Below, piece after piece: positions 54,182 to 62,755 of a stretch of DNA of 64,000 nucleotides. The DNA lies in assembly GCF_003991565.1 (NCBI RefSeq), contig NZ_CP032819.1, forward strand, positions 4,712,001 through 4,776,000. The letters run 5' to 3'. The DNA comes from Butyricimonas faecalis (GTDB lineage Bacteria > Bacteroidota > Bacteroidia > Bacteroidales > Marinifilaceae). The stretch's first letter is position 1. Each line of letters opens with the position of its first letter. The notes under the pieces are model-generated. The model ran no database searches and was not told where the DNA came from. It saw only the letters and a list, made by a program, of their open reading frames with translations. A program made the translations under genes and the position numbers.

Positions 54182-55323
54182 TGAAAGTGATAATTTTACT
54201 TGGAATTGTAGCCCTGTTGGCAGGGTGCAATTCCATTCAGAAAGACGAGTTCGTGATTACGGGAACAATCAGTTCTTATCCCAAAGAAATTTTGATTTGT
54301 GCCTACCAGAAAGATGGTAATTTCGTGTTGGATACGATTCGGGTGGAAAACGGAAAATTGAGTTACCGGAAAAAATTACAAGAACCTATTGTTGCTTCGC
54401 TCGTGTCAAGAGATCCGCATAATATTATCCCGTCAGGTATGGGAGTTGTGCCCGGACCGAGTGTTACGCTGTTCATGGAACCGGGAACGAAATTGGAAAT
54501 TAGCATGGATAATACTCGTTGGCCGGAATTGCAATGGAAAGGTGGGGCATGGAACAATGACCTGATGAAGTTGTATGTCAAAACATTACCTTTGGAATAC
54601 GAGATGTTTGAGTTGTTGCATAGATCATATGCTTCAGGGATAACCGAGGATGAGCAGGTGGCTTTAGGCGAGCAACGGATGGCTTTAGCGGAAAAAGAAA
54701 AAGAAGAAAAGATCAGTTTTATCAAAGGGAATCCCTCCAGTTATGCGGCCATGTATTTCTTGAACGGTATGCGTAATGATTTCACGTTAAAGGATTATGT
54801 GGCTATTTTTGCGACTTTTGACCAGAGTTTGCGAGAGATGCCTTTGGGGAAAGAGATGCAAGGAGCCATTGATATTGCCTTGCGTACAGAAGTAGGTGCT
54901 ACTGCCCCGAATTTTGAAAAAGTGGATAAGGAGGGGAATACCATACGTTTGTCAGATTACAGGGGAAAGTATGTACTACTAGACTTTTGGGGTTCTTGGT
55001 GTGGTCCTTGTCGGGATTCCCATCCTCACTTGAAAAAGGTTGAGGCTAAATACCGTGATAAAGGTCTGGTGGTCATTAATATTGCAACAGAGAACGGTTC
55101 TAAAGCTCGTGAAATGTGGTTGCAAGCTATCGAGGAAGATGGTATGACGTGGACGCAGATTTTGAATAACGAGGGGAAAGATAAGTGTGATGTGGTGAAA
55201 GACTATGCCATCACGGCATTCCCTACGAAAGTATTGATTGACGATAAAGGAAAAATTGTTGTACGAGCCGTGGGAGAATCCGAGCCGATAGATGCAAAAT
55301 TGCAGGAAGTATTCGGAGAATAA
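54178..55323 (+). CDS. TlpA-like thiol-disulfide lipoprotein with DUF4369-type N-terminus
   Basis: 381 residues. Lipobox LAGC (Cys 17). N-terminal beta-rich domain (about 25-120; FVITGTISSYPKEILICAYQ) of the DUF4369 type, helical linker, and a TlpA/AhpC-like domain from about 235: LSDYRGKYVLLDFWGSWCGP with WCGPC, and cis-Pro in AITAFPTKVLI. Probably reduces or isomerises disulfides in the periplasm. Overlaps the preceding gene by four bases (ATGA). Confidence 0.92.
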   Translation: MMKVIILLGIVALLAGCNSIQKDEFVITGTISSYPKEILICAYQKDGNFVLDTIRVENGKLSYRKKLQEPIVASLVSRDPHNIIPSGMGVVPGPSVTLFMEPGTKLEISMDNTRWPELQWKGGAWNNDLMKLYVKTLPLEYEMFELLHRSYASGITEDEQVALGEQRMALAEKEKEEKISFIKGNPSSYAAMYFLNGMRNDFTLKDYVAIFATFDQSLREMPLGKEMQGAIDIALRTEVGATAPNFEKVDKEGNTIRLSDYRGKYVLLDFWGSWCGPCRDSHPHLKKVEAKYRDKGLVVINIATENGSKAREMWLQAIEEDGMTWTQILNNEGKDKCDVVKDYAITAFPTKVLIDDKGKIVVRAVGESEPIDAKLQEVFGE

Positions 55324-55341
55324 ACGATAAGTAGGAACGTT

Positions 55342-55383
55342 GAGGGATTGTCGGGGGTAATTGTCCGACACGCCCTCTTTTTC
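55342..55383 (+). terminator. Terminator of the SusC/SusD operon
   Basis: Nested stem GAGGG...TGTCGG / CCGACA...CCCTC followed by TTTTTC, 19 bases after the tlpA-like stop. Confidence 0.75.
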
Positions 55384-55456
55384 TGCCTAAAGCGTCTATG
55401 TCGTCATTTGTAGAGGTTATTGCACCTCATTCTATTATTTTTACGCAAAATCTTAC

Positions 55457-55464
55457 TATCTTTG
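55457..55464 (+). promoter_or_regulatory. Candidate -7 promoter element of the pdxA-like gene
   Basis: TATCTTTG, 26 bases before the ATG; weak -33. Confidence 0.5.
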
Positions 55465-55489
55465 TCCATGGTATGAAATGAAATAAACT

Positions 55490-56590
55490 ATGGAAAACAG
55501 ATTGAATGTAGGAATCACGCACGGGGATGTAAACGGAATATCTTATGAGTTGATCATAAAATTGTTGGCAGAGAATCGGATTTGCGAGTTGTGTGTTCCT
55601 ATTCTATACGGGTCGCCTAAAGTGGCAGCCTACTACCGGAAGGTATTAAATATTGAGAACTTTAGTTTAAACACGATTCGTGAGCCGGGGGAGGCAAATG
55701 GAAAAAGGTCTAATATCATCAACTGCGTGGATGATAACGTGAAGGTGGATTTAGGAAAAGAGACGCCCGAATCGGATCAGGCTGCCATGATTGCCTTGAA
55801 GTATGGCTTGGATCAGCTAGATCGAAACGAGATAGATGTGTTGATGTTGGCTCCTCATGGACCGAATACTTTCTTCACGGAGGAGGCCGGGTCGTTGATG
55901 GAATATTTGGGTAAGCGTTATAATACGACGGATATTATGTCGATCTTGGTGGGAGAGAAGATCAAGATGGGATTCGTGACCGAACAGGTTAAGTTGCGGG
56001 ATGTGCCGCATCAGATAACACAAAAGAATATTTTCAAGAAATTGACCTTGCTGGATGATACTTTGCGTCAGGATTTCACTATTTTGAAACCGAAGATTGC
56101 TGTTTTGGGGTTAAATCCACAGGTGAATTGCGGCCAGAATGGAGATGAAGAAGTGAATGTTATTATTCCGGCGATTGAGCGTGCCCGGGAAGAGGGGATT
56201 ATGGCTATTGGACCTTTTTCGGCCGAGCGTTTCTTCTCGGAGAGGATGTACGAGAAATTTGACGCGGTTCTCGCCATGTATTACGATCAGGGTGTTGTGG
56301 CATTTAAGTCCGTGGATGAGGAAGGGGCTGCTTGTTATGTTGCCGGCTTACCCGTGATCTGTTCGATGTCTTTAACGGATCCTCATTATGATATTGTGGG
56401 GCAGAATATGGGTGATGAACAAGGACTTCGTAATGCCCTGTATTTAGCGATGGATGTTTGTGTACACCGGGAACAAAATATTGAATTGCAGAAGAACCCG
56501 CTTCCTCATTATGATATTGCTGCCAATAGTAATGAAAGCGATTTGAATGTGGAGCAGATAGAAGGGGTGAAGGAAGAGCTTGAGGATTAA
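55490..56590 (+). CDS. PdxA-like protein, metal-binding histidines missing
   Basis: 366 residues, clearly of the 4-hydroxythreonine-4-phosphate dehydrogenase (PdxA) fold: GITHGDVNGISYELIIKLL at the N-terminus, KMGFVTEQVKLRDVPHQI (about 160), VLGLNPQVNCGQNGDEE (about 205), AIGPFSAERFF and AMYYDQGVVAFK (about 260). Canonical PdxA binds its metal through three His in the contexts THxPLRDV, GLNPHAGE and MYHDQG; here they read EQVKLRDV, GLNPQVNC and MYYDQG, so all three are replaced (Q, Q, Y). The TAPINK block is LAPHGP. The protein may not be an active dehydrogenase; it could have a new substrate or a structural role. Full length, good reading frame, own promoter and terminator, so not a decaying gene. 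Confidence 0.85.
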   Translation: MENRLNVGITHGDVNGISYELIIKLLAENRICELCVPILYGSPKVAAYYRKVLNIENFSLNTIREPGEANGKRSNIINCVDDNVKVDLGKETPESDQAAMIALKYGLDQLDRNEIDVLMLAPHGPNTFFTEEAGSLMEYLGKRYNTTDIMSILVGEKIKMGFVTEQVKLRDVPHQITQKNIFKKLTLLDDTLRQDFTILKPKIAVLGLNPQVNCGQNGDEEVNVIIPAIERAREEGIMAIGPFSAERFFSERMYEKFDAVLAMYYDQGVVAFKSVDEEGAACYVAGLPVICSMSLTDPHYDIVGQNMGDEQGLRNALYLAMDVCVHREQNIELQKNPLPHYDIAANSNESDLNVEQIEGVKEELED

Positions 56591-56605
56591 GCTTCTTGGT
56601 AAAAA

Positions 56606-56650
56606 CAAAAAATGGGATTCTTTTATGTTTGGGGAATCCCATTTTTGTTT
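56606..56650. terminator. Bidirectional terminator between pdxA-like and hdr genes
   Basis: CAAAAAATGGGATTC / GAATCCCATTTTTG stem with A and T runs on both sides, between convergent genes. Confidence 0.8.
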
Positions 56651-58441
56651 TTAGGCTTCTGCAACTACTTCTGCTATATCTTTTACCGGGATTTCCAGTG
56701 AGGTTTTACCCAATGTCTTTTTGCATAGGGGACATGCCGTGACGATTACGTCCGGTTGGTATGCCGCGTATGCTTTCACGGTATCACTGCTGATTTTAGT
56801 TTTTTGCGTGGCATCAATAGCCGTGTTTGCCAAGCTTCCCCCGCAACAGAGTGATTTTTTCCCGTCATAAGCTGTCGGAATTTTTTGGCTTACTTGTTTC
56901 AGTACATTTTCGGGGGCATCCACCACACCACAGCCTCTTCCCAGTTCACATGGATTGTGGAATACGGTTTTCAAATCAAGGGCGTTGACTTTCAATTTGC
57001 CTTCCCGGATCAGCATATCGATGTATTCCGTGTGGTGCATGATTTTTATATTCAACAGGTAATCTTCTTTGAATGTTTTGTAGCAGATCGGGCAGGAGGT
57101 GACTAGGATGTCCGCTTGTGAGGCGTCAATCATTTGCAGGTTTTTGTCCATAACCACTTGTGCTGCTTTCCAGTTCCCGGAAAGAGCTAACGGACGCCCG
57201 CAACAAACCCCGGCTTTTTCATCAATAAACGTGTAATCCGCTTTTGCTTTCTCGAAAATTTGCTGCATGGATTTTATAATGCCTGGGGTAAGATGGCTCA
57301 TGCATCCGGCAAAATAAGCGACTTTAGCGGGTTTCACTTCCGGTTGGGGCACATAAGCATACGTTTCTTTGGTTACTCTTAATATATCCGGTCTTTTGCT
57401 TTGACGGATGGCATTTAAATTGATTCCCACGGGACAGGAGTTCTCGCAACGTCCGCACATCAGGCAGTCTTCCGCTTGCTTGGCGTATTCCTCGTGATTG
57501 CGCAGGCGACGAAGAAAGTAGACGGGTTGTGTGTCATTGATATTGCATGACGTGTTCAGTTGGCAGGTGTTGATACATATTCCGCAACGGGAACAGGAAT
57601 TGACCTGAATTTCACTAAATCCGTTGTATTCTTTGCCTTGTTTTACTCCCCAGTTTTTCAAGAAAATATAGACCATTTCGGTCGGAATGTGCATGTACCG
57701 GGAGAAGGGTAATAGCAAAAAGAATAACCCGAGCAGGGAGGAATAGAGCCACCAGGCAGGATAGGAAAGGTTTTCCAGGGGTAGAAATCCACTGAAGAAG
57801 TTACCCGCGTTGTACGTGAGGAAGCTACCACCACCATTCAGTCCGCTTGTGAAGCTTTCTGCCAGAAAACGCACCGGGAAGATAAGCCAGAGAACCGTTA
57901 ATATGAGCAGATCGTAAGCCCGTTGTTTCGTGGTTTTCTTCATGCCGAAAATGCGGGAGCAGAAACGTTTGGTGACGGCTAGTAAGATTCCGATTAACAG
58001 GAATGTCAGTATCAGGTCCATCAAGAAAACGAAAAATTCACTATACGGGAAGGTCTCTTTCGCCGGGTGGAAATAACGGAAAAAGATAGCGAAATAAGGC
58101 GGGTTGAAAGCACTGGTATGATAAACCATGGATTCGATTTTCCCGACAACGATCAACAGGAACCACCCGAAGGCAAAGGTCATGTGCATGTATCCCAGCA
58201 TGGGGTTCGTTTTGAATATATTGTGATGCAACAAACTTTCCCGGAAAATTTCCCAACCGGAATGAATGGTCTTCAAGCTAAATAATCCTTTGCGAATCTT
58301 TTTACGTTCTTCTTTCGGGAAGCTCTTGATCCACTTGTAGTATTTTACACACAAATATCCCAATAGTACGATCAGTCCGATCGTGAAGGGTAAGACAAAG
58401 TGGTCGTAATATATTTTGTTTGTGTATTCGTATTGCTGCAT
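56651..58441 (-). CDS. Membrane HdrD-like iron-sulfur protein with cytochrome-b-like domain
   Basis: 596 residues from ATG 58441, 11 bases after the stop of the previous gene (the longer frame overlaps it). Five membrane helices in the first 280 residues (FVLPFTIGLIVLLGYLCVKY; MHMTFAFGWFLLIVVGKI; MDLILTFLLIGILLAV; LLILTVLWLIFPVRFLAE; WWLYSSLLGLFFLLLPF), with His in GYMHMTF and RYMHIPTE that could hold heme, like the NarI/DsrM family. Two 4Fe-4S motifs follow (CSRCGICINTC; CLMCGRCENSCP), then two CCG domains (GCMSHL, GVCCGRP, TSCPICYK; NPCELGRG, SLCCGGS, TACPLCKK), as in HdrD. The likely task is electron transfer between the soluble Hdr-like subunits and menaquinone. Last gene of the operon. 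Confidence 0.85.
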   Translation of the reverse strand: MQQYEYTNKIYYDHFVLPFTIGLIVLLGYLCVKYYKWIKSFPKEERKKIRKGLFSLKTIHSGWEIFRESLLHHNIFKTNPMLGYMHMTFAFGWFLLIVVGKIESMVYHTSAFNPPYFAIFFRYFHPAKETFPYSEFFVFLMDLILTFLLIGILLAVTKRFCSRIFGMKKTTKQRAYDLLILTVLWLIFPVRFLAESFTSGLNGGGSFLTYNAGNFFSGFLPLENLSYPAWWLYSSLLGLFFLLLPFSRYMHIPTEMVYIFLKNWGVKQGKEYNGFSEIQVNSCSRCGICINTCQLNTSCNINDTQPVYFLRRLRNHEEYAKQAEDCLMCGRCENSCPVGINLNAIRQSKRPDILRVTKETYAYVPQPEVKPAKVAYFAGCMSHLTPGIIKSMQQIFEKAKADYTFIDEKAGVCCGRPLALSGNWKAAQVVMDKNLQMIDASQADILVTSCPICYKTFKEDYLLNIKIMHHTEYIDMLIREGKLKVNALDLKTVFHNPCELGRGCGVVDAPENVLKQVSQKIPTAYDGKKSLCCGGSLANTAIDATQKTKISSDTVKAYAAYQPDVIVTACPLCKKTLGKTSLEIPVKDIAEVVAEA

Positions 58442-58452
58442 AGTGATTGGTT

Positions 58453-58794
58453 TCAGCTTTTCAATTTTGTTTTTATATAGTTGAGCATTTCTAAAATCAT
58501 CTTCCGGGTTTCCACACCTCTCGGGCAGACCAACATGCATTTCCCACACAACATACATTTCTGTAATTGCTCTTTTGCCTCTTTATTTTCTCCTCTCTTC
58601 ATGAGCATCTGTATTTTCCGGATGTTGAAGTCCGTGAGATTTCCCGCCGTGCATCCCGCCGTGCACCCGCCACAACCGATGCACAATTTGCTACTGGGAA
58701 CGACGCGTGCGATGTGTTCCGTCATGGATTTGTCGTTCGTATCGTAATTGATACTCCGTGTTTCCGATATGCTGTAACCCCAAAAATTGATCAT
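58453..58794 (-). CDS. HdrC-like 4Fe-4S protein
   Basis: 113 residues with two 4Fe-4S motifs, CIGCGGCTAGCTAG (about 38-51) and CMLCGKCMLVCPRG (about 80-93). Such small dicluster proteins pass electrons between Hdr subunits. Between HdrA-like and the membrane subunit, with an 11-base gap to the latter. Confidence 0.85.
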   Translation of the reverse strand: MINFWGYSISETRSINYDTNDKSMTEHIARVVPSSKLCIGCGGCTAGCTAGNLTDFNIRKIQMLMKRGENKEAKEQLQKCMLCGKCMLVCPRGVETRKMILEMLNYIKTKLKS

Positions 58795-58832
58795 CTTCTA
58801 AATTTTAGATTTTAAATTTTAAATTCTAAACT

Positions 58833-59855
58833 CTAAATTCTTTTCATGTATTCCATAATGTTCATTGCTGCCGAGCGGGCATCAGCCAGCGTGTCGGTCA
58901 GGTTCATCGGGGCACTTCCGCATCCGGCCACGAAAACGCCTTCGACGTTCGTGTTGTTGTTGCGATAGTGTGGGTCTTGGGATTTGATGAAGCCATTGGG
59001 TGCCAAGTTCAGCCCCAGCGTTTCTGCCATCTGGCGACTGCCTTCCGAGGATTCCATGCCGACTAACAGGATCATCATGTCGAGTGTCATGCGCAACGGT
59101 TTCCCGACAAGCGTGTCTTCCACCTTGATTTGTAATTGCTTGTTGATATTTTCGGCGGCCTCGGACAATCTGCCTCGCACGAATTTGATATTGTATTTTT
59201 CCTGAGCCTCCCGGTACATCTCCTCGTAGCCTGGTCCGAACATACGCATATCCATGTAGAAACAAAAGATTTCCGTGTCGGGTAACAATTCCCGAAGTTC
59301 TATGGCTTGTTTTACCCCGGTGATACAGCAGAGTTTGGAGCAATGGTAATTGCATACTTTTTCGTCACGGGAGCCCACGCAATGGATGATCCCGATACGT
59401 TTGGGGGTATTCCCGTTTGCCATCCTGATTGAATGGTTGTAGAACATGTTTTCCAGTTCCACGGAAGTAATCACGTTTTCATATATTCCGTAGCCGTACT
59501 CTTCCTTGCGGCGGGCATCGAAAATTTTGAATCCCGTGGAAACTAATAGGGAGTCACCTTCAAGTAAGCTACCGTCACTGAGAGGTACGAGAAATTTGCC
59601 TTCCTTGTTCTTCTCAATCTTCCGGGGTTCCATGCCCAAGTGCAACCGAATTTTCGGGTGATTCAGGTTTTGTTTTAATATGTCGTTCAGGTCCTTGGCT
59701 GATTTCCGGTCAGGAAATAGTTGATACCAATTGTTCAAGTTACCGCCGGTTTCGTTGTTCTTTTCGACTAATTCCACGTCGATGCCTTGATTTGCCAGTT
59801 GATGTGCGGCTTCGCAGCCTGCCGGACCTCCTCCGATGATGATGACTTTTGCCAT
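58833..59855 (-). CDS. HdrA-like FAD protein
   Basis: 340 residues. FAD-binding VIIIGGGPAGCEAAHQLA at the N-terminus and the HdrA block HCVGSRDEKVCNYHCSKLCC (about 167-186), which binds a 4Fe-4S cluster and lies by the flavin. The C-terminal FAD motif is VEGVFVAGCGSAPMNLTDTL. Shorter than methanogen HdrA: the thioredoxin-reductase core is kept but the extra ferredoxin inserts are absent. In Hdr complexes this flavin is where electrons split or merge; bifurcation here is unproven. Confidence 0.88.
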   Translation of the reverse strand: MAKVIIIGGGPAGCEAAHQLANQGIDVELVEKNNETGGNLNNWYQLFPDRKSAKDLNDILKQNLNHPKIRLHLGMEPRKIEKNKEGKFLVPLSDGSLLEGDSLLVSTGFKIFDARRKEEYGYGIYENVITSVELENMFYNHSIRMANGNTPKRIGIIHCVGSRDEKVCNYHCSKLCCITGVKQAIELRELLPDTEIFCFYMDMRMFGPGYEEMYREAQEKYNIKFVRGRLSEAAENINKQLQIKVEDTLVGKPLRMTLDMMILLVGMESSEGSRQMAETLGLNLAPNGFIKSQDPHYRNNNTNVEGVFVAGCGSAPMNLTDTLADARSAAMNIMEYMKRI

Positions 59856-59932
59856 ATATTAATTGAAAATTGAAAATTGAAAGTTGAAAATGAATGGCTT
59901 CATGGTTCTTTTTTCAATTTTGTGGTTTAACA

Positions 59933-61009
59933 TTATAATTTTGCGATTCTCAAGTACGTGGGACATTTCGGTGCCCCGATGTCTTCTCCCCGGATGTTTT
60001 TGAATTTGGCTTCCGGATCATACGGGATGCCCATTTTATCCAGCAAGGGTTCCACGGAAACTTGGTGCATCTGTATCCCGATTTCCCAAGGATTATACCC
60101 CAAGACGAGCGCCGTGAGTTCCTCGTAAGTCAGCACGGGAATACCGTATCCGTCCTGTCCGTAGGTGGTGCCTTCCATCTCGCTGATCGTGTATTGCCAT
60201 TTATCCATGAACATGGCACATCCTGGGCAGTTGGCCACGATAAAGTCTGGTTCGTAAGGTTGCATGGATTCAAATTTCTTTTTCGAGTTAGCCACGGAAT
60301 ATCCCCGGTTGGCCATCACGAGGTATTGACGGAAACCGAAACCGCAACAATGTCTTCTTTCCGGATAATCAATCACATCGCCGCCCCAGGCATAAATCAT
60401 ACCGGATAATACGGCCGGAAATTCGGCTCCACCAATTCCTTTCGTGGGGAACATTTTCGAGTAATGACACCCGATGTGTTCCACTCCCCGGAGAGGTCTT
60501 CCCGTGTGAACGTCTACCAGCTTGTATTTTGCCTGGGCAGCGATCTCGTTTCTGAACTTATAGATTATGTCTGACGTGTGAGCAAGATTTTTAGGCTTTT
60601 TAAATTCCCGTTTGGTGGCTTTCCAAAGGTATTCCCTGATTTTTTCTTCCACTTCCGGGTGATGGTGCCAGGTTTCCAGAATCTCGGTATAAATACCGAA
60701 AGACGTGATGCAGGAGGGAGTCATGTTTTCGTACCCGGCTTCTGTCATAAGGGCAAAATGGCGGGCGACAACCGTCATGATCGTTTCTACCGGAACTATA
60801 TCGGAGTGATATCCGATCCCGGTGCAAGTCGTGTGTCGCGGGTCATCAATAACATCTTTTCCCAGTTTATTTTTCATGATATCCAAGTAAGCCCATTCCG
60901 ATCCCGGGAAGAAAGTTTGGCGGATACAACTTCTCGCGTAAAAATAGTGATCATCAGCAATTTCTTTCTGATAATCTTTCCATATCTGTTGTTTACCCTC
61001 TAAATTCAT
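59933..61009 (-). CDS. HdrB-like subunit with one degenerate CCG domain
   Basis: 358 residues. The C-terminal CCG domain is intact: GCHYSKM (about 180), HCCGFGF (about 222) and NCPGCAMF (about 262), so one noncubane 4Fe-4S cluster can bind. The N-terminal equivalent keeps only scattered Cys: SCIRQTF, TTCTGIGY and SCITSFG, where HdrB would have CC and CxxC. This suggests one cluster, not two, and a substrate other than CoM-S-S-CoB (inference). Third from the end of the five-gene unit hdrC-B-A-C-D. Confidence 0.83.
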   Translation of the reverse strand: MNLEGKQQIWKDYQKEIADDHYFYARSCIRQTFFPGSEWAYLDIMKNKLGKDVIDDPRHTTCTGIGYHSDIVPVETIMTVVARHFALMTEAGYENMTPSCITSFGIYTEILETWHHHPEVEEKIREYLWKATKREFKKPKNLAHTSDIIYKFRNEIAAQAKYKLVDVHTGRPLRGVEHIGCHYSKMFPTKGIGGAEFPAVLSGMIYAWGGDVIDYPERRHCCGFGFRQYLVMANRGYSVANSKKKFESMQPYEPDFIVANCPGCAMFMDKWQYTISEMEGTTYGQDGYGIPVLTYEELTALVLGYNPWEIGIQMHQVSVEPLLDKMGIPYDPEAKFKNIRGEDIGAPKCPTYLRIAKL

Positions 61010-61089
61010 TTTTCAATTTTAGATTTTCAATTTTAGATTTCCCATCACATCCCCATTCTAAATTCTAAACTTTAAATTTTAAATTTTTC

Positions 61090-61782
61090 TTACTGGTGTC
61101 TTCCGCTGTTCTCCATGTAGATTTTTAGGAAATAAGCCTCTTCCAGATCAACTTTTTCCTCGTTGGCCACTTGTTGGGAGCAACTGTCAATTTTTTCCAT
61201 AAATTCGGTTCCTCCGGTCACATCGAAGATTTTTCGTAATTCGTTCATACTTTCCGAATCCACTTCCCGCAACGCTCCGGCTCCCGGTTTGCGGTAGTTC
61301 GAGTGCATGCGTTCGTACACATCATCCAGATGCTCGTATATCCATTCCCACACGGGGCCTTGCTCTGGGTGCATTTCCGGTTTCACTAGGTCGGGGGTAA
61401 CGCAATATCCTCTTCTAAGGATAGATTCCCCGATCACGTGTTTGAGCGCGTATTGCTGACGTCCTTTTTCCGAATAGACAAAGTATCCCAGTTCCTGCGA
61501 TATTTTTCTTAATGCCATGATCACGAGGCCCGGCGTGTTGCAGCGTGGACAACGGGTTTTACAAGACATACATTCCCCGCAATACCAGATCGTGTCACTC
61601 TTCAACAACTCTTCGATCTCTTCTTCATTTCCCCGTTGCACGGTTTCCACGATCACCCGCGGGTCATAGTTATAGAATTCGGCTGCCGGACAAATTGCCG
61701 TGCATACTCCGCAGTTCATACAGCTATTTAGGCCTTCAATGAAATGAATATCTTTTTGTAACTTCTTTAAAATCTCTGACAT
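61090..61782 (-). CDS. HdrC-like 4Fe-4S protein, first gene of the operon
   Basis: 230 residues. Two 4Fe-4S motifs: CMNCGVCTAICPAAEFYNYD (about 21-40) and CGECMSCKTRCPRC (about 68-81). The rest is helical and typical of longer HdrC proteins. A TAnnTTTG element lies 46 bases upstream. Neighbours hdrB- and hdrA-like genes follow with 77-80 base gaps of AT-rich repeat. Confidence 0.87.
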   Translation of the reverse strand: MSEILKKLQKDIHFIEGLNSCMNCGVCTAICPAAEFYNYDPRVIVETVQRGNEEEIEELLKSDTIWYCGECMSCKTRCPRCNTPGLVIMALRKISQELGYFVYSEKGRQQYALKHVIGESILRRGYCVTPDLVKPEMHPEQGPVWEWIYEHLDDVYERMHSNYRKPGAGALREVDSESMNELRKIFDVTGGTEFMEKIDSCSQQVANEEKVDLEEAYFLKIYMENSGRHQ

Positions 61783-61828
61783 AATTAACTCTATATGGAA
61801 AAATTATTCGTCATAATTCTTTTGCATA

Positions 61829-61836
61829 CAAAAGTA
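61829..61836 (-). promoter_or_regulatory. Candidate -7 promoter element of the hdr-like operon
   Basis: TACTTTTG on the minus strand, 46 bases before the first gene; -33 box uncertain. Confidence 0.5.
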
Positions 61837-61949
61837 TATCTTAATACTTTGCAACTAAAGGAGAGAAATGCGTAAAGTGTAGGGTATTTATACCACCCGG
61901 TTTTCAAAATAATCGCATGATTTGATAACAAAAAGAAAAAATATCCGTA

Positions 61950-61982
61950 TTTGATTTTAACAAATAAAAAATCGTATATTTG
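61950..61982 (+). promoter_or_regulatory. Promoter of the polysaccharide locus
   Basis: TTTG at 61950 and TATATTTG at 61975 with a 21-base gap. It leaves about 230 bases of untranslated leader before upxY, as is usual for UpxY-controlled loci, where NusG-like readthrough acts. The rest of the gap 61783-62219 has no gene; a 62-codon frame at 62095 has no support. Confidence 0.6.
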
Positions 61983-62219
61983 TTGCACATAATCGGTCAT
62001 TTCTTTCGAGATAATAAGGTTATGTGCATGAGGAAGGGTGTCATTTCTTCCCAAAAGACAGCTTTTACGTGCTGTACCTGTTTAAGGATGGGACGTGGAG
62101 CGCATGGACAAAATGTTAGGCCTGTTTCAACAGGTTAGTGCGCGAAGCGTATCCAAATCATTCGTGATAGCTATTATTATAAACCCATCGCGAGGATTCA
62201 GATTTCACAAATTATATAT

Positions 62220-62744
62220 ATGTCAGAGGGTACGAGAGTATTGCATTGGTATGCGGCGTACACTAGAATCAATCAGGAATTAACGGTTAAAAAAAGGCTG
62301 GATGGCTTGAAGATAGAGAATTATCTGGCCATGCGTGAGGAGGTGCGTGAAACTTCTTCCGGGAGGAAAAACATGCGAGTAATCTTGATCCCTCATTTGA
62401 TTTTTATACGGACGGATCAAATAACAGCTTTCTCGTTACTGAATGAACATGGTTTGAATGTCGTTTACCTGAAAGATTTAGAAACTCGTCATTTGCTGAT
62501 AGTTCCCGATAAGCAAATGCGTGATTTCATGTTCTTGCTTGACTTTTCAGATTCCACCGTGGAGGTGATTAATGAAGAGTTAAAGCGGGGAGATCGAGTT
62601 CGAGTAATTAAAGGTCCATTGATCGGGCTTGAGGGAGAATTGCTTCGTATAAAGGGGCATAAACGCGTAATAGTACGTCTGGAAGGGGTTGTTTCTGTGG
62701 CAACGTCTTACATTCCGGGATCATTCCTAGAAAAAATTAATTAG
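62220..62744 (+). CDS. UpxY-like transcription antiterminator (NusG paralogue)
   Basis: 174 residues. NusG N-terminal domain (about 8-110): HWYAAYTRINQELTVKKRLD, RVILIPHLIFIRTD, and a KOW motif at the end (RGDRVRVIKGPLIGLEGELL, about 121-140). In Bacteroides, UpxY proteins bind RNA polymerase in the leader of their own capsule locus and prevent early stop. It begins the polysaccharide locus that runs off the right edge. Confidence 0.92.
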   Translation: MSEGTRVLHWYAAYTRINQELTVKKRLDGLKIENYLAMREEVRETSSGRKNMRVILIPHLIFIRTDQITAFSLLNEHGLNVVYLKDLETRHLLIVPDKQMRDFMFLLDFSDSTVEVINEELKRGDRVRVIKGPLIGLEGELLRIKGHKRVIVRLEGVVSVATSYIPGSFLEKIN

Positions 62745-62755
62745 AGATAGTGGCG

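Noticed and set aside
62095-62283. 62-codon frame before upxY
   Set aside because: It overlaps the upxY start out of frame, has no family resemblance, and lies in the expected untranslated leader.
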